Source of the DNA: Chelydra serpentina
Taxonomy: Eukaryota; Chordata; Testudines; Chelydridae
DNA: 64,000 nucleotides
Reading direction: 5' to 3'
Assembly (NCBI GenBank): GCA_037349315.1
Contig: JBAIAC010000010.1
Span: 32,466,001-32,530,000 of the forward strand
Shown here: in pieces, positions 49,830 through 58,700 of the stretch
Numbering within the stretch: the stretch's first letter is position 1
Layout: each line of letters starts with the position of its first letter
Notes under the pieces: model-generated
Database searches by the model: none
Told to the model about the DNA's origin: nothing
The model's input: only the letters and a program-made list of their open reading frames with translations
Made by a program: the position numbers and the translations under genes

Positions 49830-50956
49830 TAGGGCTGCCAACTTTTGAATCCCACAAAACCGAATACCCTAGCCCTGCCCCTTCCCCAAGGCCCTGCCCC
49901 TTGCTCACTACAGTCCCCCTCCCTCGGTGGCTCGCTCTCCCCCACCCTCACTCACTTTCACTGGGTTGGGACAGGAGGTTGTGATGCGGGAAGGGGTTAG
50001 AGTTCTAACTGGGAGTGTGGGCCAGAAATGAGGGGTGCAGGAGGGGTGAGGGCTCCGTCTGGGGGTGTGGGCTGTGGGGTGGGGATGAGGGTGCTCCAGG
50101 CTGGGGCAGAGGGGTTCAGGTTGCAGGAGGGGGCTCTAGGCTGGAGCAAGGGGTTGGGGTGCAGAAGGGGGCTCCAGGCTGGGACTCCAGCTTGGGGTGC
50201 TGAGTCTGGTGTGGGGCCAGGGATGAGGGATTTGGAGTGCAGGAGGGGGCTTCAGGCTCGAGGGGATGGGGCTGAGGGATTGGAGTGCAGGAGGGGGCTA
50301 TGGGTTGAGGCAGGGGGTTGGGGTACAGGTGGGGGTGAGGGCTCTGGAATAGGGTCAGGGATGAGGGGTTCAGGGTGTGGGAGGGGACGCTGGGGTAGGG
50401 AGTTAGGGTGCAGGGGGGGTGAGGACTCTATCTGGGGGTGCAGGCTCTGGGGTGGGGCCAGGGAGGAGGGGCTTGGGGTACAGAAGGGTGCTCTGGGTTT
50501 GGGGGGGCTCAAGGCTGGGGCAGTTGATTGGGGCTCAGGTTGGACTGACGGCTCCCAGTCAGTGGCGCAGCAGGGGGGATAAGGCAGGCTTCCTGCCTGT
50601 CTTGGCACTGCAGACCACACTGTGCGTGTCCCAGAAACTGCCAGCGATAGGTCCAGCCTTTAGGCGCAGGTGTGACAGGCGGCTCGGTCTCGCCCGCAGG
50701 CTCTTGGCCAATGGAAGTGCTAAGCCAGTGCTAGGGGCAGGGCACAGAGCCCCATGTCTCCCGTCTAGGAGCTGGACCTGCTGGCTGCTTCTGGGGGTGC
50801 AGGCATGCAACTAGGACAGGTAAGGCCTACTCTGCCTTAGCTCAGCAGCACCGCTGACTGGACTTTTAACGGCCCGGTCGGCGGTGCTGAACAGAGCCGC
50901 CAGGGTCCCTTTTTGGTAGGGTGTTCCGGTTGAACACCGGACACCTGGTCACCCTA
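49830..50956. mobile_element. 1127-bp hAT-type element, TAGGGTGACC family, G-rich
   Basis: Starts TAGGGCTGCCA and ends TGGTCACCCTA. Perfect 8-bp duplication TTCATAGG (49822-49829, 50957-50964). The interior (50000-50560) is a G-rich tandem array of units like GGGTGCAGGAGGGGGCTCCAG. Same family as the 110- and 123-bp MITEs but ten times longer because of that array. Open frames of up to 184 codons across it are artefacts. Confidence 0.94.
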
Positions 50957-51478
50957 TTCATAGGTGATGGGACTACGGGTGCTGCGGGTGCTACCGCCCC
51001 CACTTGAAGTGGTTTCCATCATATGCAGGGTTTACAGTTTAGTTCAATGGCTCTCAGCCCTGTGAAAGTCATAAGGTACAATGAACCCCCCTTAACAACC
51101 AGCAGCTATGGCAACCAGAGGCCACTAGGGGGAAGTAGATGCCTCGCCTACTCAAGACCCTGAGCTTTTACATTGGCCTTCGCTAAGGCAGAAATCACTG
51201 TCCCAGACTGGTTTACATTGACCAGATAGCAGACATCCGAGGTCTGGCTACCACCAAGCAGATGTTAACACGACCAGGGCTTTGTCTAAGTGTGTATAAA
51301 ACACCTGTAATTTCTGTGTAAATTAGAGTCTTGTACCAAGGTACAAACTCTCCTTTTTTCTACAGAATAAAGTAACCCTCTTTCCTTATCCCTGTCTGGC
51401 TGTTATTGGCTCTCAGCTAGGTGGACCCGATATTTCGGTAACAGCCCCCCCCCTAAACATTGTTCCAGCGCCCCTGGT
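50957..51478 (+). mobile_element. GGTGCTGGAAC repeat split by a solo LTR
   Basis: The left part (50957-51060) reads CACTTGAAGTGGTTTCCATC, then TTCAATGGCTCTCAG. The right part (51448-51478) reads ATTGTTCCAGCGCCCC. Between them sits the LTR at 51061-51443. The left tip of this repeat is where the 1127-bp hAT element landed. Confidence 0.8.
51061..51443 (+). mobile_element. 383-bp solo LTR
   Basis: Starts TGTGAAAGTC and ends GGTAACA, flanked by GCCC on both sides (51057-51060, 51444-51447). Contains GTGTATAAAACACC (TATA-like) and CAGAATAAAGTAACC (poly-A signal) in the right order for U3-R-U5 on the plus strand. No internal retroviral sequence. Confidence 0.85.
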
Positions 51479-51882
51479 CACACTGCACCCAAACCCAGGA
51501 GGCTGCCCAGTGGTGCTGGGGTTGGGTAGGGACCGTGTTTCCTCCCCGTGTGCGCGCTGGGCGGCGGCGGGCACCCGGCTCAGGGGCGCTGTGGTTCCGC
51601 GGCCAGCAGGGGGCGGGATGGTTTAGTGGGGGACGGTCCTGCTTTGAGCAGGGGATTGGCCCAGATCCCTCCCGAGGCCCCTTCCAACCCCCGATTTTCT
51701 GTGACGCGCCCCCGCAGCGGAGGCTCCGGGGCGATTGCCGGGGCCAGACAGCACGAGACTGCCCCAGAGACCCGCCACCGGCCCCTTGGCACAGAGCCCA
51801 GGGGCTGCTCCCGCTCCGCGGCGCCGCCCGCCCCGTCAAGGGCCCGGACCATGTCGCCCCCGCGGACCGCCCCTGGCCCTAC

Positions 51883-51960
51883 CTGCGCAGCTTCCCGTTT
51901 CACCGGTTTCCTGGCGTGTTTACGGAAGTGACGCGCTCGTCACGCGACACGGCAACGCCT
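51883..51960 (-). other. CCDC28A: CCDC28A noncoding exon 1 (approximate 5' end)
   Basis: A strong donor CAG|GTAGGG on the minus strand ends at 51883, inside the CpG island. Reading the frame that contains HFRKHARKPVKR upstream meets a TGA before any ATG, so this exon adds no N-terminal residues. The transcription start is not visible; 51960 is a guess set by the ETS site at 51922-51930 and the island. Confidence 0.65.
51922..51930 (+). promoter_or_regulatory. ETS site
   Basis: ACGGAAGTG, a GABPA-type ETS motif, followed directly by ACGCG. A second, GCCGGAAGG, lies at about 52102-52111. Such sites commonly mark TATA-less start regions. Confidence 0.6.
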
Positions 51961-51982
51961 CATCAGACGACCTTCGGTGTGC

Positions 51983-52006
51983 GCGCCGTGCATTGTGGGA
52001 GCGGGA
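51983..52006 (-). promoter_or_regulatory. Second ZNF143-type site
   Basis: On the minus strand: CTCCCACAATGCACGGCGCG, the short SBS form (TCCCANNATGC..GCG). About 70 bp from the first site and in the opposite orientation. Confidence 0.65.
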
Positions 52007-52068
52007 GTGCAGGCCCTTCCCCCCTCCGGCGCGCAGCTCTGTAGCCAGGCCCCTGCTTGAAGAGCGAA

Positions 52069-52101
52069 TAAACTACAAATCCCAGAATTCCCTGCGGCGA
52101 G
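52069..52101 (+). promoter_or_regulatory. ZNF143/THAP11-type site
   Basis: ACTACAAATCCCAGAATTCC followed by CTGCGGCG closely follows the long SBS form ACTACAATTCCCAGAATGC..GCG known from CpG-island promoters. Confidence 0.8.
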
Positions 52102-52818
52102 AGCCGGAAGGAGGAAAAGCCGAAACGGTCGCTCAGTGGAGGTGGGGCTAGGAGTGTCTCCCGCCCCATTTTAAGAGGGTTTGCTCCTCTCGACCCTGTG
52201 GCGCGGGCCCCTCGGAGAAGCGCGGCCTCGTCGCTAGGGTTAGGGGGGCGGGATTCAGCGCAGCTCGTGTTCAACGTGCTAGCCACGCCCCTCCCCAGCG
52301 CAGACGTAGCTTCCTTCCCTTCCCCCGCGGTAAAAGGAGCGCGGGGTCGTGGCAGGGTCGGGCTGCAGCAGCTCCACCCCCCCCCCGCGCGTGCGCAAAG
52401 CGCGGAGAGGCGCCCAGACGGAGCCCGCGAGGGACGCGCCGCTGACAGGCTCGTGCACCGCCCTGCCTAGGCCAGGCGTCACCCGGCTCCGGGCCGTGCA
52501 GCGGGCGGGTCTGAACTGGCTGGTGTGTCCCTAGTAGCTGCGGGGTCCGTGACTCACAGGCCCCCTAGAATCCGGGGGGTCCCTGCGCCCGGAACTCTGA
52601 GCGGGACCGGGACAGACGCCTGTCAAGTCCTTCCTCCCTTCTGCAGGTGGCAGCTCCGAGTCACACGCTGGATCTTTTAATAGCTCTGGACTCTGCTTGT
52701 AGGCCTGGCAGAATTCGATTTTTTTTTAAAATAATTGTGACAAATAACATGGATTAAAAAAATAAAAAATGCTTTAAAGTAATCGATTGTCAGGGTTGCA
52801 GGAAATTATGGCGCATAG

Positions 52819-53891
52819 GTGCTGGAACGAGGGGTGCTGCCACACCCCATGGCTTGAACTGGTTTCAGTCATCTACTGGGTTAATAATTTGGGTAAATGG
52901 TTCTCAGTCAGGGCCGGTGCAACCACTAGGCAAACTAGGCAGTCCTCAAGGGTGCTAAGTGGTTGCAGGTGCCTAGCCCCAGCCAGGAGGTGCCGGTGCG
53001 GCGCAGGGGGAGCAGCAGCCCTACAAAGGCGGCAACGCCGCTAGTGGGGAGCAGCTGTGCCCCCTGCCCCTCCTGCCAGGATGCAGCAGATGCATGTGGA
53101 TGCCAGCCCCCGTGCTCCCCCCTCACCGCGCTCAGGTTCTGCGGCTCCCGGAATGGAGTGCGAGCCGCTGCTGCCCCTCCCACTGCCTCAGCACTCGGGG
53201 GGGGGGGAGGAGCTGTGCTCACGACACTGTGTTGCTTCCACTTGGAGCCAGCGGCTCCAGTGGCCTGGGCATCGTAAGGGGAGTCCCGGGGGGGCAGTCA
53301 GGGAGCAGGGAGGGTTGGAAGGGTCGGGAGTTCTGAGGGGGGGGCCTGTCAGGGGGCAGGGATGTGGAGAGGGGTTTGGGCGGGACAGGGAGTAGGGGGG
53401 GTTAGATGGGTCAGGAGTTCTGGGGGTCCTGTCAGGGTGGGGGTGTGGATAAGGGTTGGGGAAGTCAGGGGACAGGTAGCGGGTAGGGTTCTAGGGGGGC
53501 AGTTAGGGTGGGGGGTCTCAGGAGGGGGCAGTCAGGGGACAAGGAAGAGGGAGGCTTAGGTAGGGGGTGGGGTTCTGGGGGGCAGTTAGGGGCAGGAGTC
53601 CTAGGAGGGGGCAGTCGGGACAAGGAGCAGGGTGAGGGTGGTTTGGGGGTTCTGAGGGGGGCAGTCAGGGAAGTGGGAGGGAGTGGATGGGGTGGGGAGG
53701 GGGGGGGAAACTGGTCTGGGGAGCAGCCCCTGGGCAGGCTGGCCCCTGGGGTCAATAAAGGCTCATTGGGATTTGCCCCTCAATGAACCGGTGGGGGGGT
53801 GGGCGCAAGGTGGAATTTTTGCCTAGGGCGCAAAATATCTTTGCACCGGCCCTGTTCTCAGTACCCCCACTATGCAAATTGTTCCAGCACC
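52819..53891. mobile_element. GGTGCTGGAAC repeat split by a hAT element
   Basis: Ends GGTGCTGGAAC (52819-52829) and GTTCCAGCACC (53881-53891) are perfect inverted repeats. The inner sequence matches the copies at 33.1 and 51.0 kb. It is cut at 52908 by the hAT element 52909-53854. The unsplit repeat would be about 120 bp. Confidence 0.85.
52909..53854. mobile_element. 946-bp hAT-type element, CAGGGCCGGTGC family
   Basis: Perfect 12-bp ends CAGGGCCGGTGC / GCACCGGCCCTG and a perfect 8-bp duplication TTCTCAGT (52901-52908, 53855-53862). The interior is first CGC-rich, then a 450-bp G-rich array (GGGGGCAGTCAGGG units). No transposase. Confidence 0.96.
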
Positions 53892-54199
53892 CGTGGGCGG
53901 GGGGGGGGGGTGTCCACACAATAATTGTTTAATGACAGGACTTACTGAGAGTAAAAAAAAATAAAACTTCATAACCATTAAAACACACATTCGGAATGTC
54001 ATGTCAAAATACACAAAGTAAATATCCTCAAATCAAACTCTAATAAGTTCTCAGTAAGTTTTTTCTTACTTTGCTGATCCATAAATTTTGGTTATTATCA
54101 ATGGAAATATTCTGTGGTTGGTTTGTGTGTATGGTGAAATCGATATTTACTGAGATTTGCCGATAAAAGCAGATTCTTCCCCCCCCCCCCTTTCCCCAA

Positions 54200-54350
54200 G
54201 TCTGACACCTTAAAGACTAACAGATTTATTTGGGCAAAGTGGGTTTTTTACCCACGAAAGCTTATGCCCAAATAAATCTGTTAGTCTTTAAGGTGCCACT
54301 GGACTCCTCATTGTTTTTGTGGATACAGACAACATGGCTATCCCTCTGAT
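54200..54350. mobile_element. Penelope-like terminal fragment, palindromic
   Basis: Inverted arms ACCTTAAAGACTAACAGATT (54210-54229) and AATAAATCTGTTAGTCTTTA (54274-54293) surround GTGGGTTTTTTACCCACGAA and AGCTTATGCC. The GAAA and mini-stem of the hammerhead-like core are kept, but the CTGATGA part is gone. Ends in the usual GATACAGAC-type tail. Confidence 0.8.
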
Positions 54351-55199
54351 ACCAAGTCTATCAGTTTTCATATCTGCAAGCAATGGACTAACTTTAAACA
54401 AAGTGTTTTGTGTTAGGAATAATAATTACTTTTCCAGTGCTACTATACTAATTATGTTTCCAGCATTTCTATTGGTTGGTTGGTTGGTTTTGGGGGAGAA
54501 AGGCAGGTTGTTTTGTTTTTTTGCATTTAGTTGGTCCTAAGAAGAGGAGGAGCTAGAAGAGGAGGAGGCAATGAGTGCCTCTGGGTGCTGCCCTCTAATT
54601 TAATTATAAATTAATTAAGCCCCAAAATGATAAAAGATTTGCAGAAGTGTTATGGCATGTAACAGTTCTGTACTTTGGAAAACTGGTAATGATAGCTTCA
54701 GGTTGTAACCTAGAAAATCATAGTTCCAAGAATATATTCCCCTTTCATATCTGCAAATGAGTTTTCTCTCTAACCTCAGGAAACAACCTGAACAGTTCCA
54801 AGATAGCCAGGAGAAGATATCATAGCATGTTTGAATCTTAAAATGGGATGAAATGGGTACTCTGTGAAATGTGGGCACTAAAATCCCTACAATTACATTT
54901 TTTGAGAAAGTCTTGGAATCTGGTTTTGGATAATCTAATCATGAGAGAAGTCAGGAAAACAGATGTTTATTTTTAAATATTTTAATGCTGTGCCTATTTC
55001 TTAGTGCACATAAATCAGTCTGATTCAAAATGAAATCTATCCAGAACATGTCAACAGATTAAAGCAATCGATCAGGCTGCAGAACAGATCCATGAAGAGG
55101 GCCAAAAAACATTAAATCTAGCAGGTCTGTTCCTTACTGATTCTGTCTTTTTTCCATATAAGATGTTATATTTTCATATGTTCTAGGAGATGTGTTAGA

Positions 55200-55275
55200 G
55201 CAGAGATCTGGGTGTCAGGACTCTTGGGTCCATCACTGACTTGTTGCTGTGATCTTGGGCAAATGAGTAAATCTC
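55200..55275 (+). repeat. MIR-like core fragment
   Basis: CAGGACTCTTGGGTCC and GTGATCTTGGGCAAATGAG match the MIR core loosely. Confidence 0.5.
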
Positions 55276-55599
55276 CAATCTCACATATGATTATGTACAT
55301 GCCTACATTTAAGCACGTGAAGAGTCCTGTTGAAGTCAGGACTGTTCACTGATTTAAGTTAAGCATGTTTTTATGATCAGAGCTTTAACCTCTCTAAGTC
55401 GTTCCGGGCCCTTCGTTCCAGGCTCTTCTAAAAAGACAGTCAGTCAGCTGCGAACCAGCTGAGCAGCGCATAGCAGAGAAGCAAACAGGTGAAGTTAGCC
55501 TGGGAGTTCGCCTGGAGAGAGCCTACTGCGGCATCCCCCTTGCAGATTTCCCTGAGTAGCTTCTGCCACAAGTGAGGCAACTCTTCAAAGGAAGGGACT

Positions 55600-56616
55600 A
55601 TGGATGCTGAGCGATCCGCTGTCGTGACCTGCACAGGATGTGCCATGTTTGTCTTTCTTCCACAGGAAAGAAGCGACTTTGTCTGTACAAAGTGCAAGCT
55701 TATCTCCATATTGGAGGAGAAGATTCAAGGTCTGGAGAAACGAGTATCAACCCTGCGTTCCATAAAATAAAATGAGGAGTTCCTGGATAGACATCAGGAT
55801 AGGCTTCAGCGGGCACAGTGTTCTGAGGATTCAGAGCAGGCTGCGCAGCGGGGACAGAAGGCCAGTGAGGATAATTGGCGGCATGTGACCTCCAGAAGAG
55901 GAAAGAGTATGAGACAAGTCCATGTACCAGAAACGCATATTCAGATGAGCAACCGTTTTCATGTTCTCTCCACAGGTACTAGTGCAGAGAGTGGAGTGAA
56001 TGATACATCTGAGGGAACAGAGCAGAAGGAGACTCCACTGATTGGAAGGCATGAGATGCACAGTCCTAGGGATGGGGGTTCCACGACCACCACTCCCAAG
56101 AAGAGGAGGAGGGTGGTGGTGGTCGGGGACTCTCTCCTCAGGGGGACTGAGTCATCTATCTGCCGCCCTGACCGGGAAAACCGAGAGGTGTGCTGCTTGC
56201 CAGGGGCTAGGATTCGTGATGTGACGGAGAGACTGCCGAGACTCATCAAGCCCTCAGATCGCTACCCCTTCCTGCTTCTCCACGTGGGCACCAATGATAC
56301 TGCCAAGAATGACCTTGAGCATATTACTGCAGACTACGTGGCTCTGGGAAGAAGGATAAAGGCGTTTGAGGCGCAAGTGGTGTTCTCGTCCATTCTCCCT
56401 GTGGCAGGAAAAGGCTGGGGTAGAGACCGTCGAATCGTGGAAGTCAACGAATGGCTACGCAGATGGTGTCGGAGAGAAGGGTTTGGATTCTTTGACCATG
56501 GGATGGTGTTCCAAGAAGAAGGAGTGCTAGGCAGAGACGGGCTCCACCTGACGAAGAGAGGGAAGAGCATCTTTGGAAGCAGGCTGGCCAACCTAGTGAG
56601 GAGGGCTTTAAACTAG
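55600..56616 (+). pseudogene. CR1 ORF1 (zinc-knuckle-like and SGNH hydrolase domains)
   Basis: 338 codons with one in-frame TAA at 55768-55770. N-terminus with C-x2-C (residues 11, 14) and C-x2-C (29, 32), then a coiled-coil stretch (LEEKIQGLEKRVSTL), then an SGNH/GDSL-type hydrolase fold: VVVVGDSLLRG (nucleophile S), LLHVGTNDT (N block) and GRDGLHLTKRG (D-x-x-H). All catalytic blocks are intact. Known of CR1 and L2-like LINEs: ORF1 often carries such an esterase of uncertain role. Confidence 0.92.
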
Positions 56617-56660
56617 GTTCACCGGGGGAAGGAGACCAAAGCCCCGAGGTAAGTGGGGAA

Positions 56661-57990
56661 GTGGGATACCGGGAGGAAGCACAAGTAGGTGAGTGCAAGA
56701 GGGGAGAGCTCCTGCCCCATACTGGGACAGCAGGACAATCGGTGAGTTATCTTAAATGCCTATACACAAATGCAAGAAGCCTAGGGAACAAGCAGGGAGA
56801 ACTGGAAGTCCTGGCACAGTCAAGGAATTATGATGTAATTGGAATAACAGAGACTTGGTGGGATAACTCACATGATTGGAGTACTGTCATGGATGGATAT
56901 AAACTGTTCAGGAAGGATAGGCAGGGCAGAAAAGGTGGGGGAGTTGTGTTGTATGTAAGAGAGCAGTATGGCTGCTCAGAGCTCCAGTATGAAACTGCAA
57001 AAAAACTTGAGAGTCTCTGGATTAAATTTAGAAGTGTGAGCAACAAGAGTAATGTCGTGGTGGGAGTCTGCTACAGACCACCAGACCAGGGGGATGAGGT
57101 GGACGAGGCTTTCTTCCAGCAACTAACAGAAGTTACTAGATCACAGGCCCTGGTTCTCATGGGTGACTTTAATCACCCCGATATCTGCTGGGAGAGCAAT
57201 ACAGCGGTCCACAGACAATCCAGGAAGTTTTTGGAAAGTGTAGGGGACAATTTCCTGCTGCAAGTGCTGGAGGAACCAACTAGGGGAAAAGCTCTTCTTG
57301 ACCTGCTGCTCACAAACAGGGAAGAAATAGTAGAGGAAGCAATAGTGGATGGGAACCTGGGAGGCAGTGACCATGAGATGGTCGAGTTCAGGATCCTGAC
57401 ACAAGGAAGAAAGGAGAGCAGTAGAATACAGAGCCTGGACTTCAGAAAAGCAGACTTTGACTCCCTCAGGGAACTGATGGGCAAGGTCCCCTGGGATAAT
57501 AACATGAGGGGGAAAGGAGTCGAGGAAAGCTGGCTGTATTTTAAAGAATCCTTATTGAGGTTGCAGGAACAAACCATCCCGATGTGTAGAAAGAAAAGTA
57601 AATATGGCAGGCGACCAGTTTGGCTTAACAGTGAAATCCTTGCTCGTCTTAAACACAAAAAAGCAGCTTACAAGAAGTGGAAGATTGGACAAATGACCAG
57701 GGAGGAGTATAAAAATATTGTTCAGGCATGCAGGAGTGAAAGCCAAATCACACTTGGAGTTGCAGCTAACCGGAGATGTTAGGAGTAACAAGAAGGGTTT
57801 CTTCAGGTATGTGAGCAACAAGAAGAAAGTCAAGGAAAGTGTGGGCCCCTTGCTGAGTGAGGGAGGGAACCTAGTGACAGAGGATGTGGAGAAAGCTAGT
57901 GTACTCAATGCTTTTTTTTGCCTCTGTCTTCACAGACAAGGTCAGCTCCCAGGCAGCTGCACTCCGCAGCACGGTATGGGGAGGAGGTGA
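56661..57990 (+). pseudogene. CR1 ORF2 fragment, AP endonuclease domain
   Basis: Apurinic-endonuclease-type motifs in order: LKCLYTNARSLGNKQGELE, VIGITETWW, GGGVVLYVRE, VGVCYRPP, LMGDFNHPDI and GGSDHEMVEF (the catalytic S-D-H). The frame shifts near 57730 (into AKSHLELQLTGDVRSNKKGF) and again at the T run at 57911-57918 (into FASVFTDKVSSQ). It stops short of the RT domain. Confidence 0.92.
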
Positions 57991-57999
57991 CCAGCCCTC

Positions 58000-58700
58000 T
58001 GTGGAGATTCTATGGTACAATGTGGTTCATTTAAGCTTTTTACTTCATTTGATTCTACGCTTTTTCACATATAGTGCCACTCCCCCATCAGCATGACCTG
58101 TTCTGTCCTTCCGATATATTTTGAGGCACTCTAGTTCAGTCATCTTATTATTTAGACTCCTAGCATATATATATAAGCACTTTAAAAACTTGTCACTTTT
58201 TAGCTGGCTGTCATTACATGATGTAATTGAGTGGGACTTTTTTTCATTTGACTGGTTCTCATCAGATCCTACCTATATTTTATCATCTTCCATCCTTGCC
58301 TCCTTGCTAGAACATAGAGCATCTCCGTTAATAGATTCTACCCTAAGGGATGTCTCTGTCCAAACCACGTGCTCCTCCGCACTTGTCGGCTTTCCCCCAG
58401 CCCTTAGTTTAAAAACTGCTCAACAACCTTTTTAATTTTAAGTGCCAGCAATCTGGTCCCATTTTGGTTTAGGTGGAGCCCATCCTTCCTGTATAGGCTC
58501 CCCCTTTCCCAAAAGTTTTCCCAGTTCCCTAATAAATCTAAATCCCTCCTCCCTACATCATCTCATCCACTCATTGAGACCTTGCAGTTCTGCCTGTCTA
58601 ACTGCATTGCATTGTTTTCACTTATCTATATCCTGTATAATGCAACAGCAAACATTTACATCCAAATAACCCATAAAATAAACCTTGTGCAATGCTAATG
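58000..58700 (-). mobile_element. Second CR1-like LINE fragment, opposite strand
   Basis: On the minus strand, with frameshifts: LNEWMR and CREEGFRFI, then YRKDGLHLNQNGTRLLALKI (ORF1 hydrolase end, D-x-x-H), stop, and about 250 bp later the ORF2 start IYARSLNNKMTELECL, RKDRTGHADGGVALYVKK and SNEVKSLNEPHCTIES. Same gene plan as the neighbouring CR1 but a different, older family. It ends at the same junction near 58000. Confidence 0.8.

Larger units (their letters stand above)
51450..52650. promoter_or_regulatory. CCDC28A: CpG-island promoter of CCDC28A
   Basis: About 1.2 kb of GC-rich, CpG-dense, unmasked-looking sequence around exon 1. It holds two ZNF143/THAP11-type sites and several ETS sites and no TATA box near exon 1. 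Open frames on both strands are products of base composition. Such islands are often bidirectional; a plus-strand transcript from here is possible but not shown. Confidence 0.88.
55395..58000 (+). mobile_element. CR1 LINE, 5' half kept, RT and 3' end lost
   Basis: A GC-rich 5' UTR (about 55395-55599), ORF1 (55600-56616) and the ORF2 endonuclease part (about 56661-57990), then an abrupt end before the reverse transcriptase. One internal stop in ORF1 and two frameshifts in ORF2. CR1 copies are normally 5'-truncated, so loss of the 3' end points to a later deletion or rearrangement. Confidence 0.9.

Noticed and set aside
50028..50582. Open frame of 184 codons, plus strand
   Set aside because: Glycine- and tryptophan-rich low-complexity translation of the G-rich array inside a hAT element; no start context, domain or splice support.
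51460..52044. Overlapping open frames of 107-194 codons on both strands
   Set aside because: They lie in the CpG island, where high GC makes stops rare. The exon 1 donor of CCDC28A runs through one of them.
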